Part shown: piece after piece, positions 1 to 8,810 of the stretch
How the letters are laid out: every line of letters starts with the position of its first letter
Position numbering within the stretch: position 1 is the stretch's first letter
NCBI GenBank assembly: GCA_044230315.1
Contig: JBGARJ010000018.1
Span: 1 to 64,000 of the forward strand
From: M3007 sp044230315
GTDB taxonomy: Bacteria > Bacteroidota > Bacteroidia > Chitinophagales > Saprospiraceae
Direction of reading: 5' to 3'
Length of the DNA: 64,000 bases
The notes under the pieces: model-generated
What the model saw: the letters and a program-made list of their open reading frames with translations, nothing else
Databases searched by the model: none
Told to the model about the DNA's origin: nothing
Position numbers and translations under genes: made by a program

Positions 1-365
1 GTTGCTCCTCGGTCATGGAGAGCCCGCTACACTTCCTCGTCGCGCCTTGTCTCAGCCCCAAAGAGCCTGCTCAAACGCTCTAATACTTAGTGCCGCAATC
101 ACTAACGGGCCGCCTAGTCCTCTTTGCCGCGTTGGCCGGTATTGCTGCGTTTGACCTGCTCAAGTTTTGTTTTATTGATGCGCGCACGGCCTGCCTTAGC
201 CGCTTCCCGGGGGAAGACGCAGGCGCCGGGTTTTCGTTCCGGAAGGCGAGTCGTTTTTCACCCGTTAACCGTTTATTTCGCCGATCAAATGGCGCCCGGT
301 ACTTGGTCGCAATGGCTTTTTTAACCTGCACAAGCAGCGCGGGAACTGGGACGCCGTCTTTTGTC
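1..365. other. gene-poor window edge with a partial dispersed repeat
   Basis: No frame here looks like a real gene; open frames on either strand are short and lack recognisable domains. The one recognisable thing is a degenerate 35-bp copy at 102-136 of the repeat whose full inverted form lies at 6119-6282. The rest could be the 3' flank of a gene beyond the window edge. Confidence 0.4.
102..136 (+). repeat. single-arm copy of dispersed repeat family 1
   Basis: Differs from the outer 35 bases of the 57-bp arm at 6119-6175 at about 6 positions by manual alignment. The shared core reads CTAGTCC, one variable base, CTTTGCC. No opposite arm is visible nearby, so this is a degenerate or half element. 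Confidence 0.55.
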
Positions 366-1700
366 CTAATCTGCCAAATCCTGCTGCACGCTTTTCAGCA
401 TGCGTTGATACCATTCGTTTTTGGGGGCATCGCGCACCAATTCCAGCCAAAGGGTTTCGGCCTGCCGGAGGTAGATTTTGGCGCCGGCCGGGTCGTTTGC
501 ATACGAACGCCTGTACTTGCCCAGGTTATAGCAGGCAACGGCCCATGTATTTTTGAAGTCCGGATTTTGCGGATAGGCGTCGCTGAGCTCCTTTTCCAGG
601 CGCCGGCATTGTTCAAAAGCCGGCTGGATCTGGCTGGCATGGCCCAGGGTTGCGTGTATTTCGCCGAGTTTGGCATACGACAAGGCCAGGCTGTTTTTGT
701 ACGTGGTATTTTGCGGAAAGGCCGCGCTGAGCTCTTCCAACAACCGGGTTTTGGCTTCAAAAAACGGCACCGATTTGGTCAAATGCTTCATGCGGGCGTG
801 CGTTTCGCCGAGTTGGGCATACGACACGCTCAAACTGTATTTGAAGTCCACATTTTGCGGCGCCGCTTCGCTGAGGGCTTGCAACACCTGGTTGGATTGT
901 TCATAATACGGCAGGGCGGCGGCCAGATCACCCAGCGCAGTGTGCGCATCGCCGAGGTAACCGTTCGAAAGTGCCACTGCGTTTTTATAGCCTACCGCCG
1001 ACGGATTGGCCGCGCTGAGTTCTTTTTCCAGTTGATTGCACTGCTCATAATATGGCACGGCCTGGTCCGGATGACCCAGATCGCTGTACACCGCGCCGAG
1101 CCTGCAGCACGAAATGGCCAGTCCGTCTTTGAATGACACATTTTGCGGATAGGCGTCGCTCAGCGCTTTTGCCAACCGGTGGTATTGCTCCAGGAAGGGC
1201 AAGGCCTCGGCCGGTTTGCCGAGCGTGATGTACGTATTTCCGAGAAACTGGGCGGCAATGGCTACCCCGTGCTGAAAGTCGGCGCCCGCGGGGTATGCGG
1301 CATACAGTTCTTTTTCCAGCGCATAGCATCGCTCGAAGCATGACAACGCCCGGTCCGGGGCATTCAGCGCCGAATGGGTTTGCCCCAGGTACTGATACGA
1401 ACTGGCCAGGCTGGATTTGAAGAGGACCTTTAAAGAATCGCCGGCATAGAGCGCTTCCGACAATTCAAGGGCTTTTTCAAAATATGCCAGCGCCTGGTCG
1501 GGGTGGCCCAGGGCCAGCTGCGTAGCGCCGAGATGGGCGTATGAATTGGCCAGCTGGTAGGTGAACTCCGGGCTTTCCGGGTAGCTGGCCTGGAGCTCTT
1601 GCGCCAGTTGGTACGATTGCTTGTAAAATAGCAGCGCCTGGTCCAGGCGACCCAGCGCGGTTTGTATGTTGCCGATCTGGTCGTAGGAGACGGCGAGGTT
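366..1700 (-). repeat. about 150-bp tandem coding repeats in the TPR gene
   Basis: The 50-residue TPR pairs are also recognisable in DNA. Near-identical stretches such as the TTTTGCGGATAGGCGTCGCT block recur near 565 and 1141, with diverged copies between. The array could change length by recombination. Confidence 0.6.
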
Positions 1701-2807
1701 GTTTTTGTAAAAGGCGATCCCGGGGTTGGCGTTCAACAGTTTGGCGTAGCCGTTTTGGAGGGCCACATAGGCCTGCAGCGCGGCGTCGGGTTGCCCAAGC
1801 GCGGTGTACAGGTCGCCCTCGTGACCGTATGCGTTGGCCTTCTGCCAGTCGGTGGCTTGCGGATGGGCGATCATGCGGGGCAACAGTTGCAGCGCTTTGT
1901 CGTAGCGGTGGTTTTGGCGGTAAAAATCGGCGGCATCGCTGAGGATCGCCAGGTCGGAGCTGTCGAGCCGGAGGAGTTGGTCGTATTGCGCCTCCGCTTT
2001 GTCGAGGTCGAATTTTAAGGCGTACATATCGGCCAGGAGCCGGACGAGCACGATTTGGTCCTGTTTGTCTTTGGCCAGGGCCAGCCGCTGGGCATCCAGT
2101 TCTTTTTGGGCTTCGCCGATACGCTGTTCTTCGCGTATGATCTGCCCGGTGCGTTTGGCGGGGTCGGCCGCTTCGAGTTTTTCAATGGCCGCATCGATCG
2201 CGCCGGTTTTGAACAGTTGCAGGGCTTCGCGGTACAGGGTGTCGACGTCGTCGAAGTTGACGCGGGCAAATTTCCCGGCCAGCAGGTCGAGTTCCTTTTT
2301 TTGGTTCTCGTACTGCGCCTGCAGTTGCCCGAATTGTTCTTCAAACTGCTGCTGCGTGAGGCGGGCCTCGCTGAGGGCGCTGCGCAGGCGGCGTTTTTCC
2401 TTTTCAAAACCGGCCAGCAACGCTTGGTCGGAGATGCCGTAGTATTCCTTTTTCGCCGCGTCGACGGCGCCGGCTTTGGCAAGAATGATGTCGATGCCGA
2501 GTTGGTCGCTGTTGCTGAGTTTGACCTGTTCGAGTTCGGCCGCGTTGACGAGTTCGTAGCCCGCTTTGGTCACTTCGGTGAGAAAGACCAGCGCGCCGGG
2601 TTTTTTGTTGGAAAAGGCGAGGCGCACCCTGCCGTCCTGCCCGGAGGCGGTGGGCACGGCGCCCTCGAAGATGACCTGCACACCGGCCACAGGTCGTTTA
2701 TTGGAGTTTTGCTCGCGCACCGTGCTGTTTTGGATCAACGCGGGGTTTTGGGCCGGCAGGGCAGCTGCCAGGAAGCCGAGTAAGAGAACTGGAGCACCTG
2801 TTTTCAT
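366..2807 (-). CDS. exported tetratricopeptide-repeat protein with N-terminal beta domain and coiled coil
   Basis: 813 residues. A signal peptide (residues 1-19, ending LPA before QNP) predicts export to the periplasm. A beta-rich segment of about residues 25-110 resembles carboxypeptidase-regulatory-like folds. A charged Gln/Glu-rich coiled coil follows (about 130-260), then TPR-type helical repeats to the C-terminus. From about residue 350 the repeats run at about 50 residues with the recurring pattern LA-SY--LG followed by KELS-AYPQN. The gene starts 9 bp after the EAD11-like membrane gene, so the two are almost certainly co-transcribed. TPRs imply protein binding; the partner may be the periplasmic part of that neighbour (inference). 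No catalytic domain is visible. Confidence 0.85.
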   Translation of the reverse strand: MKTGAPVLLLGFLAAALPAQNPALIQNSTVREQNSNKRPVAGVQVIFEGAVPTASGQDGRVRLAFSNKKPGALVFLTEVTKAGYELVNAAELEQVKLSNSDQLGIDIILAKAGAVDAAKKEYYGISDQALLAGFEKEKRRLRSALSEARLTQQQFEEQFGQLQAQYENQKKELDLLAGKFARVNFDDVDTLYREALQLFKTGAIDAAIEKLEAADPAKRTGQIIREEQRIGEAQKELDAQRLALAKDKQDQIVLVRLLADMYALKFDLDKAEAQYDQLLRLDSSDLAILSDAADFYRQNHRYDKALQLLPRMIAHPQATDWQKANAYGHEGDLYTALGQPDAALQAYVALQNGYAKLLNANPGIAFYKNNLAVSYDQIGNIQTALGRLDQALLFYKQSYQLAQELQASYPESPEFTYQLANSYAHLGATQLALGHPDQALAYFEKALELSEALYAGDSLKVLFKSSLASSYQYLGQTHSALNAPDRALSCFERCYALEKELYAAYPAGADFQHGVAIAAQFLGNTYITLGKPAEALPFLEQYHRLAKALSDAYPQNVSFKDGLAISCCRLGAVYSDLGHPDQAVPYYEQCNQLEKELSAANPSAVGYKNAVALSNGYLGDAHTALGDLAAALPYYEQSNQVLQALSEAAPQNVDFKYSLSVSYAQLGETHARMKHLTKSVPFFEAKTRLLEELSAAFPQNTTYKNSLALSYAKLGEIHATLGHASQIQPAFEQCRRLEKELSDAYPQNPDFKNTWAVACYNLGKYRRSYANDPAGAKIYLRQAETLWLELVRDAPKNEWYQRMLKSVQQDLAD

Positions 2808-2816
2808 CGGTAGGCT

Positions 2817-3815
2817 TTATTTCGGTGATAAGATGACGCCGATGGCTTCGTTTTTTAGCACCGGGCTGGTGACATCCCACTCCCGGTAGCCGGTTTTGTA
2901 CACCCGGATGCGCTGTTCGGTGCGTTGTTTTTCAAAGGGAATGGACAGGGAAAAATTGCCGGCCGAATCGGATTGAACACGGATGTCCTGCACGGTGATC
3001 TGCGCGCCGGCCACGGGGTTCTCCTGCGCGTCTTTTACGGTGCCGAAGAGCGTGGCGAGGCTGTTGTCGCGCCGGATGGGCAAGGTGATCCGCGGGCCCG
3101 ACAGTGCGAACGCCGTATCGACCTGGACGAATCCCGGCGCTTCGAAGCGCAGGGCGAGGGTTTCGTCGCCGTATTGGGCCGGAATGCCTTTAAAATCGAC
3201 TTCTTCCCGGATGGGCAGCGTGTCGGACTTGTCGCCGTAATGCAACATGACGCGGCCGCCTTCGAACGGCAATTCGGGGTTGGGGGTGCGGTTGTCGAGG
3301 GCAACGGTGAGCGTGAGCGTTTCGCTCATTTTTTGCAGCCGGTACCACAAAGCCGCGCCGCCAATGGCGAGCAAGGGCACCAGAAAGTAAAGGAATACTT
3401 TGAGCCGCCGGCTGCTGGCGCTCTCGCTTACGTGAGTGGTGGTGTCGCCGATGACGACATTCCCGCCGGCCGTTATGCTACCCGCCACGATGTTTTTGCC
3501 GGAAATATGCGTGGTCACGAACTGCGTCATTTCTTCGCGCAAGGCAGGATGCGCGGCCTGCTGGGTGTCCATTTCGTCGAGCAAATCGAGGATGCCGGCG
3601 CGGATCTGGTTTTTGGTGAGGTTGGCTTGTTTGTCGTCCACCAAGCCGAGGCGGATCTGACGCCTGATGTCATGCAGCCGGGCCGACTGCATCACCGCTT
3701 CGTCCAGTTTGGGACTGTTTTGGAGCAACAAATTGAGTTGTTGGAGCGCAGCGGCCAGTTCGTCGGTAGCGACCAGTTGCCGGATTTGGGTGGCGAATTG
3801 TTTTGTTTCGTCCAT
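2817..3815 (-). CDS. EAD11-like effector-associated domain protein with one TM helix and periplasmic beta domains
   Basis: 332 residues. Residues 1-82 are all-helical and match the pattern of effector-associated domain 11: an LV--DELAAALQQL helix, then R--DIRRQIRLGLVD and NQIRAGILDLLDE. A short repetitive beta linker follows (GSITAGGNVVIGD, about 112-124), of a kind I recall from Bacteroidota EAD proteins. One TM helix lies at about 139-157. The remainder is beta-rich and ends in a carboxypeptidase-regulatory-like domain (about 255-332, with NPVAGAQITV and SDSAGNFSLSI). Predicted topology is EAD in the cytoplasm and beta domains in the periplasm. It is first gene of an operon with the TPR gene. 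EADs are known adaptors in NTP-dependent conflict systems; its effector is not in this window. The EAD call is by motif reading only. Confidence 0.72.
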   Translation of the reverse strand: MDETKQFATQIRQLVATDELAAALQQLNLLLQNSPKLDEAVMQSARLHDIRRQIRLGLVDDKQANLTKNQIRAGILDLLDEMDTQQAAHPALREEMTQFVTTHISGKNIVAGSITAGGNVVIGDTTTHVSESASSRRLKVFLYFLVPLLAIGGAALWYRLQKMSETLTLTVALDNRTPNPELPFEGGRVMLHYGDKSDTLPIREEVDFKGIPAQYGDETLALRFEAPGFVQVDTAFALSGPRITLPIRRDNSLATLFGTVKDAQENPVAGAQITVQDIRVQSDSAGNFSLSIPFEKQRTEQRIRVYKTGYREWDVTSPVLKNEAIGVILSPK

Positions 3816-3901
3816 GACGTCGTTTGCTCAAATGGCTATAAAATGTAGGCGTAACCACGCCCAGCTATTTTGAACTGCCAGGCCGGCGCCGGGTCGGCCG
3901 T

Positions 3902-4480
3902 TCAACGCCCTCCTTTGATGCGCGCAATGCGGGCGGCAAGTTCGGGCAGCAGGGCGGCGGCAAACCAGGGATTCTTTTTCATCCAGATATTGTTCCGCGG
4001 TGAGGGGTGGGGCAGCGGGAAGTATTGCGGCAGATAAGCCGCGTAGTTTTGCACCGTATCCGTCAGCGTTTCTTTTGCTTTATCGCGAAGATAATACGCC
4101 TGGGCATATTGACCCACCAACAGCACCAACTCCACGGCGGGAAGCCGGTCGAACAGGGGTGGATGCCATTGCGGGGCGCATTCCTTGCGCGGCGGCAGGT
4201 CGCCCGTCTTGCCGGCGCCAGGGTAACAAAACCCCATGGGGACGAGTGCGAAGAGCGTAGGATCATAAAATTCTTCAGCGCTCACCTGCAACCAGGCCCG
4301 CAGGTTGTCGCCGCTTTTGTCGCTCCAGGGGATGCCGCTTTCGTGCACGCGCCGGCCCGGCGCCTGCCCGATCAGGACGATCCTGCTGGCCGGGTGAACC
4401 TGCAGAATAGGCCGGCAGCCGTGGGGCAGGTGGGCCTGGCAAATGCTGCAGTTTCGGATTTCGGCAATGAGTTGTTCCAT
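3902..4480 (-). CDS. uracil-DNA glycosylase superfamily protein
   Basis: 192 residues from the ATG at 4480. The open frame continues upstream into the neighbouring transporter gene, but that part has no homology-like character. The motif GQAPG near residue 39 matches the catalytic-pocket motif A (GEAPG/GQDPY types) and HPSPRN near the C-terminus matches the DNA-intercalation loop. Only one clear N-terminal CxxC pair is seen (CSIC), so the four-Cys Fe-S cluster of families 4 and 5 is not obvious. It probably excises uracil or a similar damaged base in base-excision repair; the exact subfamily is uncertain. A 224-bp gap separates it from the MFS gene upstream. Confidence 0.8.
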   Translation of the reverse strand: MEQLIAEIRNCSICQAHLPHGCRPILQVHPASRIVLIGQAPGRRVHESGIPWSDKSGDNLRAWLQVSAEEFYDPTLFALVPMGFCYPGAGKTGDLPPRKECAPQWHPPLFDRLPAVELVLLVGQYAQAYYLRDKAKETLTDTVQNYAAYLPQYFPLPHPSPRNNIWMKKNPWFAAALLPELAARIARIKGGR

Positions 4481-4704
4481 CTGTTTTTTAATGCCGGCTG
4501 TCAGTTCAAACCGGACAAGCCCGGGAAGCGGCCGGCGCGGCACCTCGAATGGTCGCGCCGTTTGCCTGAACCAAAGGCCGGTACGGTTTTCTTCGGCAGG
4601 ACAAAAGGAAGCAAAATGATCCAGACGACCAAGAAAACGGCCGCCGGTTTGGGGGCGGATGGCTTGCGCAGCAGGCAGCCACGGCCGCAGCAAGCATCCA
4701 GGGG

Positions 4705-5898
4705 TCATGTCTGATCTGCCCTGCGCTGCGCCGGGATATACCGCCACAGGTATGCGGCTACGCCGGCCGCCGCCGCGGCGCTCAGCAAAAACGTCGCCGC
4801 CGGCCCCAACCCGTACCAGATGGCCCCCGCCAGGCTGCTGGCCAGCAAGGCCGCCACGCTCTGAAACCCGGTGTAGGCGCCAATGGCTGTGGCCGTGTGC
4901 TCGCGCGCGCAAAGGTTGCTGATCCAGGCCTTGGCCACGCCTTCGGTGGCGGCGGCGTAGATGCCGTACAAGAAAAACAGCCCGGCAATCGCCACCGGGT
5001 CGGTCGTGTAAGCCATACCGGCGTACACTGCGGCGAACACCAGCAAACCGCCTGTCAACACCGGTTTCATTCCGATCCGGTCGGCCAGCCCGCCCAGCGG
5101 GTACGAAGCGGCGGCATACACCAGGTTGTAAAAAATATATACGCCGATCACGGCGCTGTCGCCCAAGCCGGCCGATTTGGCCCGGAGCAGCAAGAATACA
5201 TCCGAACTGTTGAACAGGGCAAAGGCCAGCAGGGCGCCCACCAGGCGGCGGTAGGCGGGTACGGCGGTTTTCCAGTAGTGCAGAAAATCGAGGAAACCGG
5301 GCCGCGGCTTGCCCGGCGCCGGCGCGCTTGTCCGCTCGCGGATGAACAGGGTGCAGCCGATCGCCAGTACGCCCGGTACAAATGCCAACAGAAACAACGC
5401 CTTATAAGCCTCCGGGTGTACCTGCAGGTACCACAGCGCCAGGCCGGGCCCCAACACGGCGCCGAGGGTGTCCATACCCCGGTGAAACCCGAACACCCGC
5501 CCTTTCGAGGCCGGCGTCGTTTCGCCGGACAAGAGCGCGTCGCGGGCGCCGGTGCGGATGCCCTTGCCCAGGCGGTCGAGCGTGCGGGCGAAAAAGACCC
5601 ACCAGGGGTACACGAACGCCGCCAGCAAGGGTTTCGACAGGGCGCTCAGGCCGTAGCCCAGCTGCACGAACGGCAACCGCCGGCCGCTGCGGTCGCTCCA
5701 CTGGCCAAAATAGCCCTTGCTCAGGCCCGCCGTGGCCTCCGCCAGGCCTTCCAACACCCCAATGAGCACCACGGAAAAGCCGATGCTTTTGAGGTAGATC
5801 GGCATGACCGGGTACAGCATTTCACTGGCCATGTCGGTAAACAGGCTGACCAGTGCGAGGATCCAGATGGTGCGGGTGAGGATGCTTTTGTCGGGCAT
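4705..5898 (-). CDS. MFS transporter, 12-TM type
   Basis: 397 residues with the hydrophobic pattern of a major facilitator. The loop 2-3 signature G-WSDRSGRR follows TM2, and the second half repeats it as GGLADRIG. An RTLDRLGKGIRTGARDALLS loop in the first half is typical of a subgroup of uncharacterised bacterial MFS permeases. Substrate cannot be read from sequence; drug or small-metabolite export is the default expectation. It is transcribed away from the inverted-repeat element at 6119-6282, with about 220 bp between them that could hold its promoter. Confidence 0.88.
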   Translation of the reverse strand: MPDKSILTRTIWILALVSLFTDMASEMLYPVMPIYLKSIGFSVVLIGVLEGLAEATAGLSKGYFGQWSDRSGRRLPFVQLGYGLSALSKPLLAAFVYPWWVFFARTLDRLGKGIRTGARDALLSGETTPASKGRVFGFHRGMDTLGAVLGPGLALWYLQVHPEAYKALFLLAFVPGVLAIGCTLFIRERTSAPAPGKPRPGFLDFLHYWKTAVPAYRRLVGALLAFALFNSSDVFLLLRAKSAGLGDSAVIGVYIFYNLVYAAASYPLGGLADRIGMKPVLTGGLLVFAAVYAGMAYTTDPVAIAGLFFLYGIYAAATEGVAKAWISNLCAREHTATAIGAYTGFQSVAALLASSLAGAIWYGLGPAATFLLSAAAAAGVAAYLWRYIPAQRRADQT

Positions 5899-6118
5899 GT
5901 ACGGGAGCGTTGGTATCCCGCCCGGCGGAAAAAATCCGGGCGGTATTGTGTCTGGCGGAAATGGCGGGGAAGGGCTCTTTGGTGATTTCAGGCCTCAAAT
6001 TTAAAAATCGCAATGGTATCTGTCCGGATACATGCGTTTATACGACCCGACTATACCGATGCCCATATCGTTGGATGTTCCGAATCACCCGCCATCTTAG
6101 CTTTTAACGGGTTTCCGC

Positions 6119-6282
6119 CTAGTGGGCCGTCTAGTCCGCTTTGCCGGGTTAGCGTAGGGGCTTTTCTGTTCCAACTAGGCAGGAGGAGGGCGAAATACGG
6201 GATATTTTAACCGACGAATAACGACGTTGGGGCAGAAAAGCCCCTACGCTAACCCGGCAAGGCGGACTGGACGGCCCACTAG
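6119..6282. repeat. 164-bp palindromic element, 57-bp arms (dispersed repeat family 1)
   Basis: Arms 6119-6175 and 6226-6282 are inverted copies with a 50-bp spacer. Four positions differ, and in each the left arm has T where the complement of the right arm has C. In plus-strand RNA all four are G.U pairs, so that RNA could form an unbroken 57-bp stem. Related single arms lie at 102-136 and 30931-30965, and a collapsed copy at 55701-55724. There is no coding capacity, and no target-site duplication was recognised. Confidence 0.85.
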
Positions 6283-6374
6283 CCAAGACCTTATAACCGT
6301 TCGTTTTTTATCCTTTTGACTTTGAGAAAAAGGTACTGGGTAATGTTACACCGGGTCATGTATTCACCACGCAA

Positions 6375-6428
6375 CACAGCGGCGCGGCGGTCCACCCTCC
6401 GAAAAAGATGAACCCCCGCGCCGCTGTG
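6375..6428 (-). terminator. stem-loop behind the LRR gene
   Basis: A perfect 13-bp inverted repeat (CACAGCGGCGCGG at 6375-6387 against 6416-6428) with a 28-nt loop lies 23 bp beyond the stop codon of the LRR gene. No U-tract follows, so it may protect the 3' end rather than act as a strong intrinsic terminator. Confidence 0.5.
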
Positions 6429-6451
6429 CCGCCTCTGGAAACAACCTGCAT

Positions 6452-8581
6452 TCACTCCCGTACGATCTTTTCCTGCCGGCTTGTCCCGTCGTCGAAACGG
6501 ATGTCGAGCAGGTAAAGGCCGGCGGGTTGGGCGCTCAGGTCGAGTTGCCCGCCAGGTGTGCGGTCTTGCACCAGCACGATCCGGCCGTTCCGGTCGAACA
6601 CGGTAATCCGGCCGCCCTGATCGCCGGAAGCCGGCACGGTGATCCATCCGGCTGTGGGGTTGGGAAACACGGCCGAAGGGATTGTGCGGGACGCCGGCAG
6701 GCTGGCGCCTGTTTGCGTGTTCGGCGCCGCGGTGGTGGTTGCGGAATAGGCCGGGCGGCTGCAGGCGGCCTGCACCTGGGCCAGGGTGTTGCAACCCGGT
6801 GCGTTATTGAAAAACGTGGCCGTTCCGCCGTTGGCTAGGTAGGCGCACACGCTGGAGGTGGCGCAAAGGCTCAGGGCAGGGTTTTGTTCGATCTCGAAAG
6901 CACCGCCGATGCTGGTAAGGTTGTACATGCCCTGCAGACTGGCGAGGGCGGCGTTGCCGAAGATATCGAAGTCGCCGCCCACGGATACGAGGTTGTCGAG
7001 GCCTGCAAGGCTGAGCAGCGCAGCATTCGATTCGATGGCCACGCCACCGCCTACCTGCGTGAGGTTGCTCAGGCCGTTGAGGTTGGACAGGGTATTGCAG
7101 TCGAAGAGGTTAAAATCCGCTCCGATCGTATTCAGTGCAAACAATCCCGCCAGGCTGCTCAACAGCGGGTTGCTTTCGATCTCGACGCTTCCGCCGATAG
7201 CGGCCAGGGCGTTCAGGCCGGAAATGGTGGTAAGGGCATTGTTCAGCAGGATCAGGAGATCGCCGTTGAGCAGGTTCAGGCTGTTGAGGGTATTGATGTT
7301 GGTCAACGCCAGGTTGCCTTCGATGCCGAGGCTGCCGCCGATGCTGGCCAGGCCATTCAACCCATTGAGGTTGAGCAGGGCGTTGTTGCCGAAGATATCG
7401 AAGTCGCCGCCTACGGAATGCAGGTTGCTCAATCCGCCGAGGTTGGCCAGCATGGGGTTGAGTTCGATCTCGGCGCTGCCGCCGATGGCAGCGAGGCTGC
7501 TCAGTCCACTGAGATTCTTCAGGATGTCGTTGGTGGAAATGGCAAGATCGCCGCCAACGGTGACGACGTTTTGCAGGCCGTTCAGGCTGGCGAGCAGGGG
7601 GTTGAAACCGATCTCCAGGCCGCCGCCGATGGCTGTCAGGCCGCTGAGTTGGGTGATGTTTTTGAGGGTGGCGTTGAGTTCGAGGCCGAGATCGCCATCG
7701 AGCAGGTTGAGGTTTTGCAGGCCGTTGAGGTTGGCCAGCAGGGCATTTTCGATGATACCCAGGCCGCCCGGGCCGATATGGGTCAGTGCGCTCAAGGCGC
7801 TGATGTTGAGTAGTTTGGGGTTGAGTTCGATCGCCAGTTCGCCGCCCACATTGCTCAGGTTGTTAAGGCCGTTGAGGCTGGCCAGGTTGTTGTTTTCCAG
7901 GATGAGCACATCGCCGGTCACGGCGGCGAGACCGTTCAGGCCGTTCAGGTTGAGGAGGGCGGGGTTGAGCGATACCTCGATGCCGTCGCCTATGGTGGTG
8001 AGGGCGGCCAGTGCGGCGAGGCTGCCCAGGGCGGTGTTGCCGGAGATGACGATCTCACCGGCGACGGCGCTGAGCGCCTGCAGGCCGTTGAGGCTGGCGA
8101 GCAGGGGGTTATTGAGGATGTCGATGCCGCCGCTGACCGATTGCAGGGCGTTCAGGCCGCTGAGGTTTTTGAGGCCGGCGTTGGCTTCGATGATCAGGTC
8201 GTCGTCGAGGCTGGCGATCTTTTGCAGGCCGTTGAAGTTGGTCAGTTTTGCGTTAGAAGCGATCTCGATGCTGCCCACCGTGGTGAGGTTGCTCAGTCCT
8301 GTGAGGTTGCCCAGCAGCGGGTTGTTGGTGATGATCAGTTCGTCGGGTACGGTGGTCAGGTTTTTCAACCCGTTGAGATTGTTGATGTTGGATGTGCCGC
8401 CGCCGCCGATGACCAGCGCGCCGTCGAGCACTTTGCAGTTGGGGTAGGTGGTTCCGAATTGGTTCACGGCGGCCTGCGTGCGCAGGGTGACATCGCCGTT
8501 AGGACATTGGCTATGAAGAGAATGGGCATTAAAAAGAAGGGCCGAACAAAGGAACAAAGCGGGTAATTCGTGCAGTTTCAT
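6452..8581 (-). CDS. T9SS-exported receptor-L-domain/LRR-like repeat protein
   Basis: 709 residues. A signal peptide (about 1-24) precedes roughly 22 repeats of 23-24 residues with the pattern LxIxxNxxLxxLxGLxxLxxVGG, giving a parallel beta solenoid like receptor L domains. A cysteine-bearing cap (CATSSVCAYL and NNAPGCNTLAQVQAAC) closes the solenoid. The C-terminal 75 residues, beginning near FPNPTAGW and ending in QEKIVRE, are a type IX secretion type A sorting domain. The protein should therefore cross the outer membrane and be attached to the surface or released. A binding or adhesion role is plausible; no enzyme signature is present. It is monocistronic with a hairpin behind it. Confidence 0.9.
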   Translation of the reverse strand: MKLHELPALFLCSALLFNAHSLHSQCPNGDVTLRTQAAVNQFGTTYPNCKVLDGALVIGGGGTSNINNLNGLKNLTTVPDELIITNNPLLGNLTGLSNLTTVGSIEIASNAKLTNFNGLQKIASLDDDLIIEANAGLKNLSGLNALQSVSGGIDILNNPLLASLNGLQALSAVAGEIVISGNTALGSLAALAALTTIGDGIEVSLNPALLNLNGLNGLAAVTGDVLILENNNLASLNGLNNLSNVGGELAIELNPKLLNISALSALTHIGPGGLGIIENALLANLNGLQNLNLLDGDLGLELNATLKNITQLSGLTAIGGGLEIGFNPLLASLNGLQNVVTVGGDLAISTNDILKNLSGLSSLAAIGGSAEIELNPMLANLGGLSNLHSVGGDFDIFGNNALLNLNGLNGLASIGGSLGIEGNLALTNINTLNSLNLLNGDLLILLNNALTTISGLNALAAIGGSVEIESNPLLSSLAGLFALNTIGADFNLFDCNTLSNLNGLSNLTQVGGGVAIESNAALLSLAGLDNLVSVGGDFDIFGNAALASLQGMYNLTSIGGAFEIEQNPALSLCATSSVCAYLANGGTATFFNNAPGCNTLAQVQAACSRPAYSATTTAAPNTQTGASLPASRTIPSAVFPNPTAGWITVPASGDQGGRITVFDRNGRIVLVQDRTPGGQLDLSAQPAGLYLLDIRFDDGTSRQEKIVRE

Positions 8582-8810
8582 AGACGTGCTTTTTTAGCGA
8601 GATTCGAAATTTGGTGGATGAATGGCGGAGACAAACCTGGTCCGGCCGGATACGGTGTTTCCTGAGCCAAAAGTGGGTTGGGCCAGCTGGCGCCGGCAAT
8701 TCTTTGTTCCTGAAACGGGATGGAAAAAGGGCTGAATGCGGAAAAACAGCCCTCCGACACAATAGACGGAAGCCTGTTTACCGGAGGAGGGGAAGGTGGA
8801 AAATAACGGG

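Larger units (their letters stand above)
5899..6451. other. intergenic region with inverted-repeat element and terminator-like hairpin
   Basis: No protein-coding gene is supported. It holds the 164-bp inverted-repeat element (6119-6282) and the stem-loop behind the LRR gene (6375-6428). The remaining sequence near 5899-6118 should contain the promoter of the MFS gene, but no convincing -7/-33 pair was found. Confidence 0.6.

Noticed and set aside
80..331. Basic protein encoded on the minus strand at the window edge
   Set aside because: Overlaps the family-1 repeat, has random composition and no recognisable domain.
4481..4912. N-terminal extension of the uracil-DNA glycosylase-like gene
   Set aside because: It would overlap the MFS gene by about 200 bp and has no family similarity; the ATG at 4480 begins the conserved part.
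7000..8400. Non-coding tandem repeat array
   Set aside because: The periodicity is that of the coding LRR-like repeats, and the frame is open throughout.
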